Assembly (NCBI GenBank): GCA_004556655.1
Contig: SFGF01000068.1
Coordinates: 1 to 19,870, forward strand
DNA from: Lachnospiraceae bacterium
Lineage (GTDB): Bacteria; Bacillota; Clostridia; Lachnospirales; Lachnospiraceae
Direction of reading: 5' to 3'
Length of the DNA stretch: 19,870 nucleotides
The notes below the pieces were generated by a model that searched no databases, was not told the origin of the DNA, and saw nothing but the letters and a program-made list of their open reading frames with translations. Numbering within the stretch: position 1 is the first letter of the stretch; every line of letters starts with the position of its first letter. This document shows positions 7,757 to 15,580 of the stretch, piece after piece. Position numbers and translations under genes: made by a program.

Positions 7757-9931
7757 TTAGCACCCCTTAATGCATCTAATCACTTGCTTCGAAAGCAGTA
7801 CCGGAAGTTTTTCAATATCTGAAATATCTAAAAATGCCTCCTCGTAGATATTCCGGATAGCATCTTTATCCGCTCCGATTGCTGCAGCAAGGAATGTAAC
7901 GCCTTTCTTTGTCAGATTTTTTTTGATTTTTAATAAATCTCTCTTTGCCTCCTCTCCCCTGTAATAATTTGCATTTGGAAAACCATCACTGATGATCGTC
8001 AGAATCTTATGCTTTTCTGGTCTTTGCAATAATTTTTCTCCCATGTAAATCAATGCAACTCCATCCCGGTTGCTTCCCTTCGGCTGTAACTGAAGAATGC
8101 GGTACCTGTCGTTGGGATCCGGCTCAAACTCTGCACAGGAATGAAGAAATACCGTTTCATCTGCCAGTTTCTTATGACGGTATCCGTCCGTATGGTGTCC
8201 ATAAACCGTAATCGGAATCCCCGCGCTTCTGCAAAACTCATATAAACACAAAGCCGCAAGTTTGGCATACTCCATCCTTTTTCCTCTCATAGAATCCGAC
8301 ACATCAATCAAGACAACAAGTGCGGCAGAAAGCTCCGTACCCTGCTGTTTTCTTTTCTGAAAGATTGCGCCACTTGGATTTGCCATATATTTCGCATCCA
8401 GCTGCTTTCCTACCCAGAGTCTCCGGTCTGTTCTCGTTTCCTTCTTCTTTAAAATAGGAAGAATAGATGCCCTCATCCTCTTCATCACTTTTTTTACCTT
8501 CTGCTCAATACATGCATACTCTGCTTTTACCTCTTCCGAAGCAGACAGACTGCGTTTTACTACTTTCTGCACCTCACGATGCCCTGCTTCAAAGTCTATT
8601 GCTTCCATCTGGCTTTGCAAATCCCTGTTAATCTCCTTCTGCGTCTGCTCCATCACTTTTTCTCTCGCCAGTTCTGATAACAGATCCATCAACTGCTCAT
8701 CAGCCTCAATCTCACGTATGGAAACGACTTCCGGCTCCTGCACACATTCTTCCTTAGTTTCCTCATTTTCTCCGGCTTCTCCGTTTTGCTCTGAACTTCC
8801 ACATTCTTTGCTTTCATCCGGCCATTGTGCGTCCCATTCTTCATCTGTTGGCATTCCTTTGTTTTTTCCTATTCCTTCTGTATTCTGAAGAAATTGGGGA
8901 ACGTGCGACAAAAAACTCTGGAGCATGTCCTGAATATCCGGATTTTCATCCGGCTCCACTTTCTCCTGCTGCCCTTTTCCATTTTCCTGCACATTTTCCT
9001 GTGCATTCTCCTGACCACTCTTTTCCTCTTCATCTCCTTTCCTATTCTCTTCCCGTTCCTCTTCACGCTCTTTCACTCTTTTCTCAGCTTCCAGAATCAT
9101 CCCATAAAGAATTTCCCATATCTTTAGAAGAATCTGATTTGTGGCAAGGAAACGGGAACTTTCTTCGTGTGCTTTTACAGCCCGGTCTACGACCGGCTTG
9201 ACTTCCCCTAAGACATCTAACAATTTTCCCTCATAGCCGTCCCAGTTGTTTATAGTCCCGGAAAGCGTATATTGAGCGATCAGGTTCGTCATAATCGCCA
9301 GTTCCTCATATCCCATATCAATCTGCTTACGCAGACTAGGCAGCCATTCTCCGTTCCTGCTTCTGTTTTGCAAAATCCCTCTGCGAATACTTCCCGGATA
9401 TTTCCCACACATATAATCCTCAACATAGATATCTTCCAGCAAGTTCCAGATGATGCCGGCAGTCTGCTTTATGAACAAAAGAGCAATTTTGTCCTTCTTT
9501 TGGAAATATTCCTTTATCTGCGCCAAACACACCGACTCCTGCTCATTTGATGCAGCCGGCGGCCGCGGATACCAGACGCCTTCCAATATGCCATTCATAT
9601 ATTTATTAAAAAGCTCAAAGTTTGTACGATTATAATGTCCGCATTCATGCCCCAAAGTCCCTAGTATACTGTCACACTTTAGCTGCCACGTAAGGAAGCT
9701 TTGTGTCACTACATTGGCAGCATTGATTTCAACACGCTTCCCATCACAGCGTCCCATGAAAGGTGCTTCCGGCATCCAGCTTATGCTTACATTGTCAAAT
9801 ATTCCGTCCGTAATCTCTCTTGTAATGGATTTCAGCACCACGACAAATTTTACGGAAGTAAAAATTTCCACTTCCTGCAGCTTTTCTTTTTCCTGCCGGA
9901 TACGCTTTCTGTATTCTTTTTCATCATTCAT
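7757..9931 (-). CDS. Zincin-like metallopeptidase / CobT-type vWA fusion protein (724 aa)
   Basis: The likely partner of the AAA+ ATPase encoded 13 bp upstream. The ATG at 9931 follows AGAGAGG; a longer frame overlapping the AAA+ gene has no better site. The N-terminal ~280 residues resemble the putative metallopeptidase domain often fused to vWA-like domains. They contain a complete HExxH, HECGH at 95-99, and a downstream LLEDIYVED (about 165-172) that could give a third zinc ligand. A highly charged Glu/Lys/Gln linker fills about 285-400. The C-terminal ~190 residues form a vWA domain with a full MIDAS start, D543-x-S545-x-S547, and ISDGFPNANYY later, as in CobT-like proteins. MoxR/CobS ATPases with vWA proteins act as complex-remodelling or metal-insertion chaperones; the substrate here is unknown. 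Domain calls are firm; peptidase activity is inferred from the motif alone. Confidence 0.88.
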   Translation of the reverse strand: MNDEKEYRKRIRQEKEKLQEVEIFTSVKFVVVLKSITREITDGIFDNVSISWMPEAPFMGRCDGKRVEINAANVVTQSFLTWQLKCDSILGTLGHECGHYNRTNFELFNKYMNGILEGVWYPRPPAASNEQESVCLAQIKEYFQKKDKIALLFIKQTAGIIWNLLEDIYVEDYMCGKYPGSIRRGILQNRSRNGEWLPSLRKQIDMGYEELAIMTNLIAQYTLSGTINNWDGYEGKLLDVLGEVKPVVDRAVKAHEESSRFLATNQILLKIWEILYGMILEAEKRVKEREEEREENRKGDEEEKSGQENAQENVQENGKGQQEKVEPDENPDIQDMLQSFLSHVPQFLQNTEGIGKNKGMPTDEEWDAQWPDESKECGSSEQNGEAGENEETKEECVQEPEVVSIREIEADEQLMDLLSELAREKVMEQTQKEINRDLQSQMEAIDFEAGHREVQKVVKRSLSASEEVKAEYACIEQKVKKVMKRMRASILPILKKKETRTDRRLWVGKQLDAKYMANPSGAIFQKRKQQGTELSAALVVLIDVSDSMRGKRMEYAKLAALCLYEFCRSAGIPITVYGHHTDGYRHKKLADETVFLHSCAEFEPDPNDRYRILQLQPKGSNRDGVALIYMGEKLLQRPEKHKILTIISDGFPNANYYRGEEAKRDLLKIKKNLTKKGVTFLAAAIGADKDAIRNIYEEAFLDISDIEKLPVLLSKQVIRCIKGC

Positions 9932-9944
9932 GCGTTTTTCCTCT

Positions 9945-11741
9945 CTATGCCGCTTCAAAATACGGCATGACATAGGTATCCATAAGCTCCGCCCTGTCTT
10001 CCTCCAGAAGAGCCGCCTTACTCAGCACGGTATCCCTGACCGATTCCACGATATTGCCGCTGGCTATATAACTCCAGATCCAGTTTTCAAGCTCCCGGTA
10101 TCCGCATACACCGCCCTGCATCTCTTCCCGGATCAAATGGGCGTGAATTTTCTGGACAATGGACGCCATCTTTTCCAAGAGTTCGGTTTCCTGAAAATCG
10201 GTTTTTTGGATTGCCCTTATAATCATCTCCTCCTGCGACAGTTCTCCTCTGTGCTGTATCACATTCATACGGGATAAAACGGATTCATTAAACATTTGGC
10301 ATCCAATATAATCCATGTTTGTAGTCATGATCACAATTGTTTCCGGATGCCTTCTTATCATTTCCCCGTCAAGCAGATTCGTAGCTGCGCCATCATCGAA
10401 CAGAGAATTCAAGCGGGTCAGAGTACCCGGCTTTTCAATGGAAGAAGGCTCCTGTATCTCGATTACGGAAGGTTCTCTGCATGCCCGGATGATTTCCGAC
10501 TCCACCAACACAAAATCCTTCTCTGCCTTTGCCGCCTCATACCCTTTCTGAAATGCAGTACTCAAAATTCTCTGAAATGCCTCTGCGCTTTCAATTCCGT
10601 CCTCATAACTGCCTGATATCTGCGCCAGTGCCGACGCCGGATCCATCATCATGTCCTCAAAAACAGGAAATTCCGGTTCACATTCCGGCTTTTTTCTCAT
10701 ATTGGGAATCATGGATGCCAGCAGTGTCATTTCGTCCGTTTCCGGTCCGCAGGTAAAATAATAGTATGGAACCCCAAGCACCTGCGCGATAATCTTCGCA
10801 TCCGTTGTCTTTCCAACTCCGGCGCCGCCCGTCATCATAAAAAATCTGGCAGGGGTCTTTACAATACTCTCCAAAATCTTTTGAGCATCTATGCTGACCT
10901 GATAATCCTCCGGTAACTGCGGGATTTTCTCCCTTGATTCTTCATGGACTTTCCATCCGGTCTGATAAACAGGCTTCAGTTCGGCTATCGTCCGCGCCCT
11001 TTTCGTTTTGCTGCTTCCCAGAATCTGAAACTCACCATATATGCGAAAATTAGGGGAATATATCCCCGATTTTACTAAATACGGCGGCAGATATTTCATT
11101 CTGCCTTCTGCCTCCAGCTGTTCCGGCTCCAATGGAACTGCATCACTTTGAATAGATTCCATGGAAGAAATACGGCGGTAAAGATTATCACAGCAGATAA
11201 ACGCTGACCGCATTGCTTTCTCCGACCTTTTCCAGCCATTTTTCATCTGCTTTCTGAGCACTTCAAAATTTTTCTGGAACTCCTGGTTATACAACTCGCC
11301 ATCTACAATACTTGCGTAAGCAAGGACAGCCAGATACTCTTCTCCTGCATTTACTCCTCTTACAACTGTCTGCAGATTATAGTACGCATCAGAAACTTTA
11401 CAGCCCTTAAACGTACCATTTTTCGGGTTATAAGCCATCACACATCTGCCGTCTTCCTTTGGATACTCCATACAGTAGTAATTGGTGTTCTGTTCCGCAC
11501 TTCTTTGAACGCCTGCCGCCCCGTCATCCTTACCTTCAAATATCCGGGCTAACTGCAGGAGCGCCCGCAGTGTCGGCGGATGCAGTTTTGCACTCTTCCC
11601 ACGGTTCATGGGATTGTAGCAGGAACAGTCTGCTTCATTGACACTCAGTTTCTTTCCCCCATTGTTTTTGACGATTTCTCCAAAGGGTTCCGGCAGATCC
11701 GTTTCCATCGTCCATGCTTCAAACAACCTGTTTTCAGGCAT
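9945..11741 (-). CDS. MoxR/CobS-type AAA+ ATPase (598 aa)
   Basis: A cytoplasmic AAA+ ATPase predicted to work with the vWA protein encoded next. The ATG at 11741 has AGGAGG six bases upstream. About 280 residues of unrecognised N-terminal region precede the ATPase core; that region includes PTLRALLQLARIFEG and GEEYLAVLAYASIVDGELYN. The core shows Walker A GGAGVGKTT (about 305-313), a Walker B-like SVIEIQEPSS (about 423-432), a sensor-1-like MTTNMDYIG, and an arginine-finger-like NESVLSRMN. The Walker B has E-I-Q-E in place of the usual DE, so the first acidic residue is Glu and the catalytic Glu is retained. This is longer than typical MoxR proteins (about 330 aa) and may carry its own substrate-binding domain. 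It heads the second transcription unit, behind a promoter and an attenuator-like leader. Confidence 0.88.
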   Translation of the reverse strand: MPENRLFEAWTMETDLPEPFGEIVKNNGGKKLSVNEADCSCYNPMNRGKSAKLHPPTLRALLQLARIFEGKDDGAAGVQRSAEQNTNYYCMEYPKEDGRCVMAYNPKNGTFKGCKVSDAYYNLQTVVRGVNAGEEYLAVLAYASIVDGELYNQEFQKNFEVLRKQMKNGWKRSEKAMRSAFICCDNLYRRISSMESIQSDAVPLEPEQLEAEGRMKYLPPYLVKSGIYSPNFRIYGEFQILGSSKTKRARTIAELKPVYQTGWKVHEESREKIPQLPEDYQVSIDAQKILESIVKTPARFFMMTGGAGVGKTTDAKIIAQVLGVPYYYFTCGPETDEMTLLASMIPNMRKKPECEPEFPVFEDMMMDPASALAQISGSYEDGIESAEAFQRILSTAFQKGYEAAKAEKDFVLVESEIIRACREPSVIEIQEPSSIEKPGTLTRLNSLFDDGAATNLLDGEMIRRHPETIVIMTTNMDYIGCQMFNESVLSRMNVIQHRGELSQEEMIIRAIQKTDFQETELLEKMASIVQKIHAHLIREEMQGGVCGYRELENWIWSYIASGNIVESVRDTVLSKAALLEEDRAELMDTYVMPYFEAA

Positions 11742-11871
11742 ATTGTCCTCCTTTCTGTTTCCGCACAATGAAAATCAGCATCGGCGTATACCACCCATGC
11801 TTCTGATACTTCGTAATACTTCTTATTCCTTTCTCCAAATAAAAAAGGCAAGATATGATTTCTTTCTTCAT
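11734..11871 (-). CDS. Possible 45-aa small ORF overlapping the AAA+ start
   Basis: An ATG lies inside the 5' arm of the leader terminator hairpin, with a modest AAGGCGAG site. The 45 codons end in TGA eight bases into the AAA+ gene (ATGCCTGA), an arrangement typical of coupled translation. The product is basic and hydrophobic (MKKEIISCLFYLEKGIRS... HGWYTPMLIFIVRKQKG). Starting translation here would open the terminator stem, so it may act as an attenuation switch as much as a protein. No homologue is recognised and it could be chance. Confidence 0.4.
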   Translation of the reverse strand: MKKEIISCLFYLEKGIRSITKYQKHGWYTPMLIFIVRKQKGGQYA

Positions 11872-11879
11872 ATCTCGCC
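11841..11879 (-). terminator. Strong leader terminator upstream of the AAA+ gene
   Basis: In minus-strand RNA GGCGAGAUAUGA pairs over its whole length with UCAUAUCUUGCC (12 pairs, one G-U) around a 9-base loop and is followed by UUUUUU. It lies 132 bases after the predicted start of transcription from the promoter at 12018-12046 and 100 bases before the AAA+ ATG, so it behaves as an attenuator in the leader. It could also end transcripts coming from the recD-side operon. Confidence 0.8.
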
Positions 11880-11932
11880 TTATCTATTCTTTCTTCCTGA
11901 TCAGAATTTCTCTGTGCAGAATAAACTAAAAA

Positions 11933-12013
11933 TTATGCTTTCATCTCATTCATCAGATGAAGCCAAAAGTAAAATATACACTCCAATTGAAATGCATATA
12001 AAACAGTTACCAT
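11933..12013 (-). CDS. Possible 26-aa aromatic-rich leader peptide of the AAA+ operon
   Basis: A 27-codon frame opens with an ATG only five bases from the -10 box, so it would have to be leaderless or start at a downstream codon. It reads MVTVLYAFQLECIFYFWLHL and then six more residues. YFW at residues 15-17 is mirrored by YFW at 14-16 in the ssb-operon leader. The frame ends about 54 bases before the terminator hairpin. It is listed as a candidate because of this parallel; whether it is translated is unproven. Confidence 0.35.
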   Translation of the reverse strand: MVTVLYAFQLECIFYFWLHLMNEMKA

Positions 12014-12017
12014 TTTC

Positions 12018-12046
12018 ATAGTAACATCATATTGTGTAATCGTCAA
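12018..12046 (-). promoter_or_regulatory. Sigma-A promoter for the AAA+/vWA operon
   Basis: TTGACG (12041-12046) and TACTAT (12018-12023) are separated by exactly 17 bp, giving a strong vegetative-type promoter. The layout is the same as at 16606-16634. The rest of the 11742-12158 gap holds the leader, the terminator and a CTGCCTTAC direct repeat upstream. Confidence 0.75.
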
Positions 12047-12158
12047 TGATTTTATCTATATATTGTGTTTCATCACTCATAGAATCCTCTCACTGACCGT
12101 CTGCCTTACGATTAAGCATAGTTCCGCTATTGACTACTGCCTTACAGCATATTTACCT

Positions 12159-12638
12159 TTATGCACACTCTATTAACTGATTGTAATAGCATTGATTACA
12201 TGTTGTAAATATCGGTGCGATGCCAAGAGCCTGCCTGCAGGCGGCATAGCGCAAGGCATCCTTTTCCGTCTTGAATGTCCGGTACTCCGTCACATTTCCA
12301 CATACAACACAATATCCTTCAATCACATTCCAGCAATTCCAGACTTGGTCATGACAGATGATGTCCTTGCGTACCACCATGCGCAGTTCCTGCTCCTCCA
12401 TGAAAAAAATCGGAAAAAGCTTCTCCCAATATTCACGCTTTAGTACATCTTTTATTTTCCGCTCACGGTAGTTCAAGCCCTTCAATTCACTTTCCCGTTT
12501 CCAGAGCTGAATTTCTGCTTTCTGGCGTGCATCGGATTCCTCGACTACTTTTCTGCGCTCTGTTCCAAGCTGACGTTTTATTTCCCGTATTTCTGCTTCC
12601 AGTTCTTTTATCTTAGCAGATTTTCTCCTAAATATCAT
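12159..12638 (-). CDS. Small coiled-coil protein with paired CxxC motifs (159 aa)
   Basis: The ATG at 12638 follows AAAGGAGG and lies 12 bp after the RecD-like gene, so it is the last gene of the ssb-recD unit. The N-terminal ~65 residues are a basic and acidic heptad-like coiled coil (IKELEAEIREIKRQLGTERR). The C-terminal half carries CVVC (110-113) and CNQC (147-150), a spacing that could form a zinc ribbon, with YRTFKTEKDALRYAACRQ between. A small metal-binding, nucleic-acid- or protein-binding accessory factor of the helicase is a reasonable guess. No named family is recognised. Confidence 0.75.
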   Translation of the reverse strand: MIFRRKSAKIKELEAEIREIKRQLGTERRKVVEESDARQKAEIQLWKRESELKGLNYRERKIKDVLKREYWEKLFPIFFMEEQELRMVVRKDIICHDQVWNCWNVIEGYCVVCGNVTEYRTFKTEKDALRYAACRQALGIAPIFTTCNQCYYNQLIECA

Positions 12639-12650
12639 CGTTTTCCTCCT

Positions 12651-14876
12651 TTACGCAGATTTCCGTTCTTCCTGGAGCATAAGTTCTGTGACTTTTCTTA
12701 ACCGAAGCCCGAATTTCGTGTTTCTTTTATTTACATTATCTGTTTTGATCGCTTGTGCAATCGCCCTCTTGCTGCCAACGATTATGACCGTCTTTTTTGC
12801 CCTGGTAACCGCAGTGTAAAGGATATTTCGCCGCAGCATACGTCGGAAGCAGGGAAGCATAGGCAGAATCACTACCGGATACTCACTGCCCTGAGATTTG
12901 TGGACTGACATCGCATAGGCATGAGTTAACGGAAGAAACTCACTTCCATCATATTCCATGACACGGTCATCACCAAAGTCTACCCGCATCATATTCTTTC
13001 CACCCTCTTTATAGATGTTCAGCACTTCCCCTACATCTCCATTTGAAATTTCATCATTATTCTTTGTCTGCATTATCTTGTCACGCTGCCGGAACGTATT
13101 CTTTCCATTAACCACCTCTGGATATCCTCTTCTCTTCGGATTTACAATTTCACGCAAATGAGCATTCAGAGCATCTGAACCAGCTTCCGTATCTTTCCGG
13201 AAAGGAGACAATACCTGAACTTTATCAATGTCTTTTTTATTTGCTCTCCATTCTTTTTCATATAATTTCTTAATGATTTCGGCTGCTGCTTTTGCATCGG
13301 CTGCCGGATAGAACCGGAATGTATCATCATATATAAGGGACGTCTGATTATGATTGATCCTGTCCGCATTATTTATAATAGTAGAATTCTCATCCTGCCG
13401 GAAGCATTCATCCAATACAGTGACTGGAATAACTCCAGATTCAATCATTTCCTTAAAAACATTTCCAGGGCCAACAGATTCAATCTGATCCTTATCCCCT
13501 ACCATGACCAGTCTGGCTCCCTTTTTAATACAGGAAAACAATTTATCTGCAAGGTACATATCTACCATACTGAACTCGTCAGCAATAACCAGATCATCAT
13601 TCATCTTTTCGAGGTCATTCCACTCCTCTTCTCCATCTTCTCCAGTCAGCCCTATTGCCTTGTGAATCGTCATGGCCGGATATCCCGTGCTTTCATACAT
13701 TCTCCTTCTGGCTTTTCCGGTCGGCGCACACAAAAGAATCATTGCTTCTTTATCCAGGGCTTCCTGAATTGCAATGATCACTCGTATGATAGTGGTTTTT
13801 CCGCGTCCAGGTCCTCCGGTAATAATAGAAACCGGATTTTCAAAAACGTTTAAAACTGCTTCCTGCTGTTTTGCATTCAGGTTGATTCTTTCTTTCTGCT
13901 GCACTTCTTTGAGCAAATGTCTTACATTGATTCCATTCTGCTCCTGTAAACACAGTTTAGCCAGAACTGCTGCCGCTCCCATCTCTGCCGCAAAGCTTTT
14001 TTTCGTATAAATCCCTCCGGCATTTGCAATCAGCTCCTTATCTTTATGAATCATATCATTACCGGCATTTTTAATTGCCCGTTCAGAGACTCCCTCTCCC
14101 TTTTTGATCTTATGATTCAAAAGTTTTTCTGTCTTTTCTACAATTTCCTGACTGGACAGGTACAAATGTCCGTCTGCCTCCGCCTCTTTCATCACATGCG
14201 AGATTGCAGCCTTAATCCGCAGCGGATTGTCCGGCTTAAAATTCTGCGATTTCACAGCAATCGGATCTACTGTCAAGAAACCAAAGCCCCGGATTTCACA
14301 AAGCCGGAACGGATTTTGCTTTACGATACTGACTGCCGCATTTCCGAAATGTTCCTGAATCTTTGCAATCTTGTTTGGAGTCACACCCAACGGTGCCAGA
14401 TAAACCATCAGCTCCCGGATCGTATTACTTTTATGGTAGCCATCCAAAATCTCCTCCAGCTTTGTTTCTGTAATACCTCTGATATCCATGAGCTTCTCAG
14501 GCGTGTTATCAAGTACATGAAATGTATTTACCCCAAACTTTTCCACAATCTTTTCTGCCGTTACCGGACCAATCCCTTTAATCAGATTTGACGAGAGGTA
14601 TGCCTTGATTCCTTCCTTTGTGGTTGGCATATTAACATGGAAATTGGAAACTTCATATTGGAAGCCGTAAGAACTGCTTTTCCATTCCCCTTCCAGTTCC
14701 AGTTCCAAGCCGGTTCCCGTCGGCAGTTCTATGCCAACCGCCGTAAATTGTCCTGCTATTCCTTTCTTTTTATCCATTACCTGTGCCGGCAGCTCTTCCT
14801 CTGTCTCATAGGATGCTACCGTATACCCGTTCCCGGGGTTATAATAAATGCTCGCTATCGGTGTACAATGTATCAA
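12651..14876 (-). CDS. recD2: RecD2-like ATP-dependent DNA helicase (741 aa)
   Basis: A superfamily 1B 5'-3' DNA helicase of the stand-alone RecD2/RecD-like type. The size fits the family (about 700-800 aa). In order: an N-terminal beta-rich domain; helix-hairpin-helix repeats near residues 98-190 (KGIGPVTAEKIVEKFG, then MDIRGITETKLEEIL); Walker A GGPGRGKTT (about 352-360); motif II VIADEFSMVD (about 430); GDKDQIESVGPG; and a C-terminal MSVHKSQGSEYPVV motif (about 650). The start is TTG at 14876. AAGGAGG lies seven bases before it, and its TTGA overlaps the TGA stop of the previous gene; a TTG 30 bases upstream would contain that ribosome site. With ssb in the same operon it suggests DNA processing, possibly element replication or repair. 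Confidence 0.93.
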   Translation of the reverse strand: MIHCTPIASIYYNPGNGYTVASYETEEELPAQVMDKKKGIAGQFTAVGIELPTGTGLELELEGEWKSSSYGFQYEVSNFHVNMPTTKEGIKAYLSSNLIKGIGPVTAEKIVEKFGVNTFHVLDNTPEKLMDIRGITETKLEEILDGYHKSNTIRELMVYLAPLGVTPNKIAKIQEHFGNAAVSIVKQNPFRLCEIRGFGFLTVDPIAVKSQNFKPDNPLRIKAAISHVMKEAEADGHLYLSSQEIVEKTEKLLNHKIKKGEGVSERAIKNAGNDMIHKDKELIANAGGIYTKKSFAAEMGAAAVLAKLCLQEQNGINVRHLLKEVQQKERINLNAKQQEAVLNVFENPVSIITGGPGRGKTTIIRVIIAIQEALDKEAMILLCAPTGKARRRMYESTGYPAMTIHKAIGLTGEDGEEEWNDLEKMNDDLVIADEFSMVDMYLADKLFSCIKKGARLVMVGDKDQIESVGPGNVFKEMIESGVIPVTVLDECFRQDENSTIINNADRINHNQTSLIYDDTFRFYPAADAKAAAEIIKKLYEKEWRANKKDIDKVQVLSPFRKDTEAGSDALNAHLREIVNPKRRGYPEVVNGKNTFRQRDKIMQTKNNDEISNGDVGEVLNIYKEGGKNMMRVDFGDDRVMEYDGSEFLPLTHAYAMSVHKSQGSEYPVVILPMLPCFRRMLRRNILYTAVTRAKKTVIIVGSKRAIAQAIKTDNVNKRNTKFGLRLRKVTELMLQEERKSA

Positions 14877-15535
14877 TGACGGGCCTCCTTTCCCCACGAA
14901 AGCCAAAGATACTTTCCTGCCATCCGCATCCGTATTCCATCCGCCAGCAGTTCCCGTTCTATTTTAAATATTTCCTGCTGCGGAAAGCTCTTTATCACTC
15001 CAATCCTGCGGAAGCGCTTCTCCTCCCGAACGGTACAGATTCCTTCTTTACTTACAGAAAATTCTTTGATTCCTTCCTGACTCAATTTGCGCTTCAGACG
15101 GAGAATCCGTTCCCTGCCTTCCATCTGATACCATAACCGGACTCTCTGGCTCTGGGCGATTTTCTCCGCATTTACGTTTTTTCTTTTTTCAGGCTTTACC
15201 GGTTCCTGTCTTTTTTCTTGTTCCCTCTCCGATAAATGATTGGTTTCCGGATTTGTCTCATGCGATACAGGCTTATATTTCTGCTCGTCTGCATGTTTAT
15301 CTTGAGGTTCTTTTCCCTGTTCATTACATTCATTGTTCTCATCAGCATTCTTGTTCTCCTTCCACGGTTGTTTTACCAGCAAATATACCAATAATACAGG
15401 AACAGCCAGTGTTAACGAATTAAATATGATTGCTAAAAAAAACGGCCACAGAAACGGCGCCAGAAGCATTCCTATAATTCCGGTCAACACACACAGCTGC
15501 TTATTCCTTTCCATCCAGCATTTCAGTTTCTCCAT
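14873..15535 (-). CDS. Basic protein with N-terminal membrane hairpin (220 aa), unknown function
   Basis: No family recognised. The ATG at 15535 follows AAAGGAG. Residues about 14-33 (CVLTGIIGMLLAPFLWPFF) and 37-54 (FNSLTLAVPVLLVYLLVK) are hydrophobic and should form two membrane helices. A hydrophilic, disordered-looking Asn/Glu/Lys linker follows (about 58-125), then a basic C-terminal domain with RERILRLKRKLSQEG, REEKRFRRIGVIK and a terminal GKYLWLSWGKEARH. The layout suggests a membrane-tethered nucleic-acid-binding or helicase-recruiting protein. It sits between ssb and the RecD-like helicase and overlaps the helicase start by 4 bp, so the three are probably produced together. Confidence 0.75.
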   Translation of the reverse strand: MEKLKCWMERNKQLCVLTGIIGMLLAPFLWPFFLAIIFNSLTLAVPVLLVYLLVKQPWKENKNADENNECNEQGKEPQDKHADEQKYKPVSHETNPETNHLSEREQEKRQEPVKPEKRKNVNAEKIAQSQRVRLWYQMEGRERILRLKRKLSQEGIKEFSVSKEGICTVREEKRFRRIGVIKSFPQQEIFKIERELLADGIRMRMAGKYLWLSWGKEARH

Positions 15536-15555
15536 GCTGTTCTCCTTTCCATCTA

Positions 15556-15576
15556 CCGGAGGGAAAATCCCCCCGG
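15556..15576. promoter_or_regulatory. GC-rich hairpin between ssb and the two-TM gene
   Basis: CCGGAGGG and CCCCCCGG pair around a short A/T loop, with one G-U pair possible in minus-strand RNA. T's follow only on the plus strand (TTTTT at 15578-15582), so it is not a clear minus-strand terminator. It may stabilise or process the ssb mRNA. Confidence 0.5.
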
Positions 15577-15580
15577 CTTT

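Noticed and set aside
8825..9201. Two overlapping plus-strand frames opposite the vWA protein's charged linker
   Set aside because: They are complements of the Glu/Lys-rich repeat region, which gives Phe/Leu/Ser-rich reverse frames by composition.
9714..10277. 187-codon plus-strand frame across the AAA+/vWA junction
   Set aside because: It is opposite two well-supported genes, has no ribosome site and no protein-like motifs.
11645..11851. 68-codon minus-strand frame overlapping the AAA+ start
   Set aside because: It starts with a TTG in the terminator stem and overlaps the AAA+ coding region by about 100 bases in another frame; the 45-codon frame is the better candidate.
12027..12080. 17-codon frame MSDETQYIDKIIDDYTI with a GAGAGG site
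   Set aside because: It overlaps the -35 element of the AAA+ promoter and is too short to support without conservation data.
14046..14591. 181-codon plus-strand frame opposite the RecD-like gene
   Set aside because: It is a shadow of the helicase helix-hairpin-helix region.
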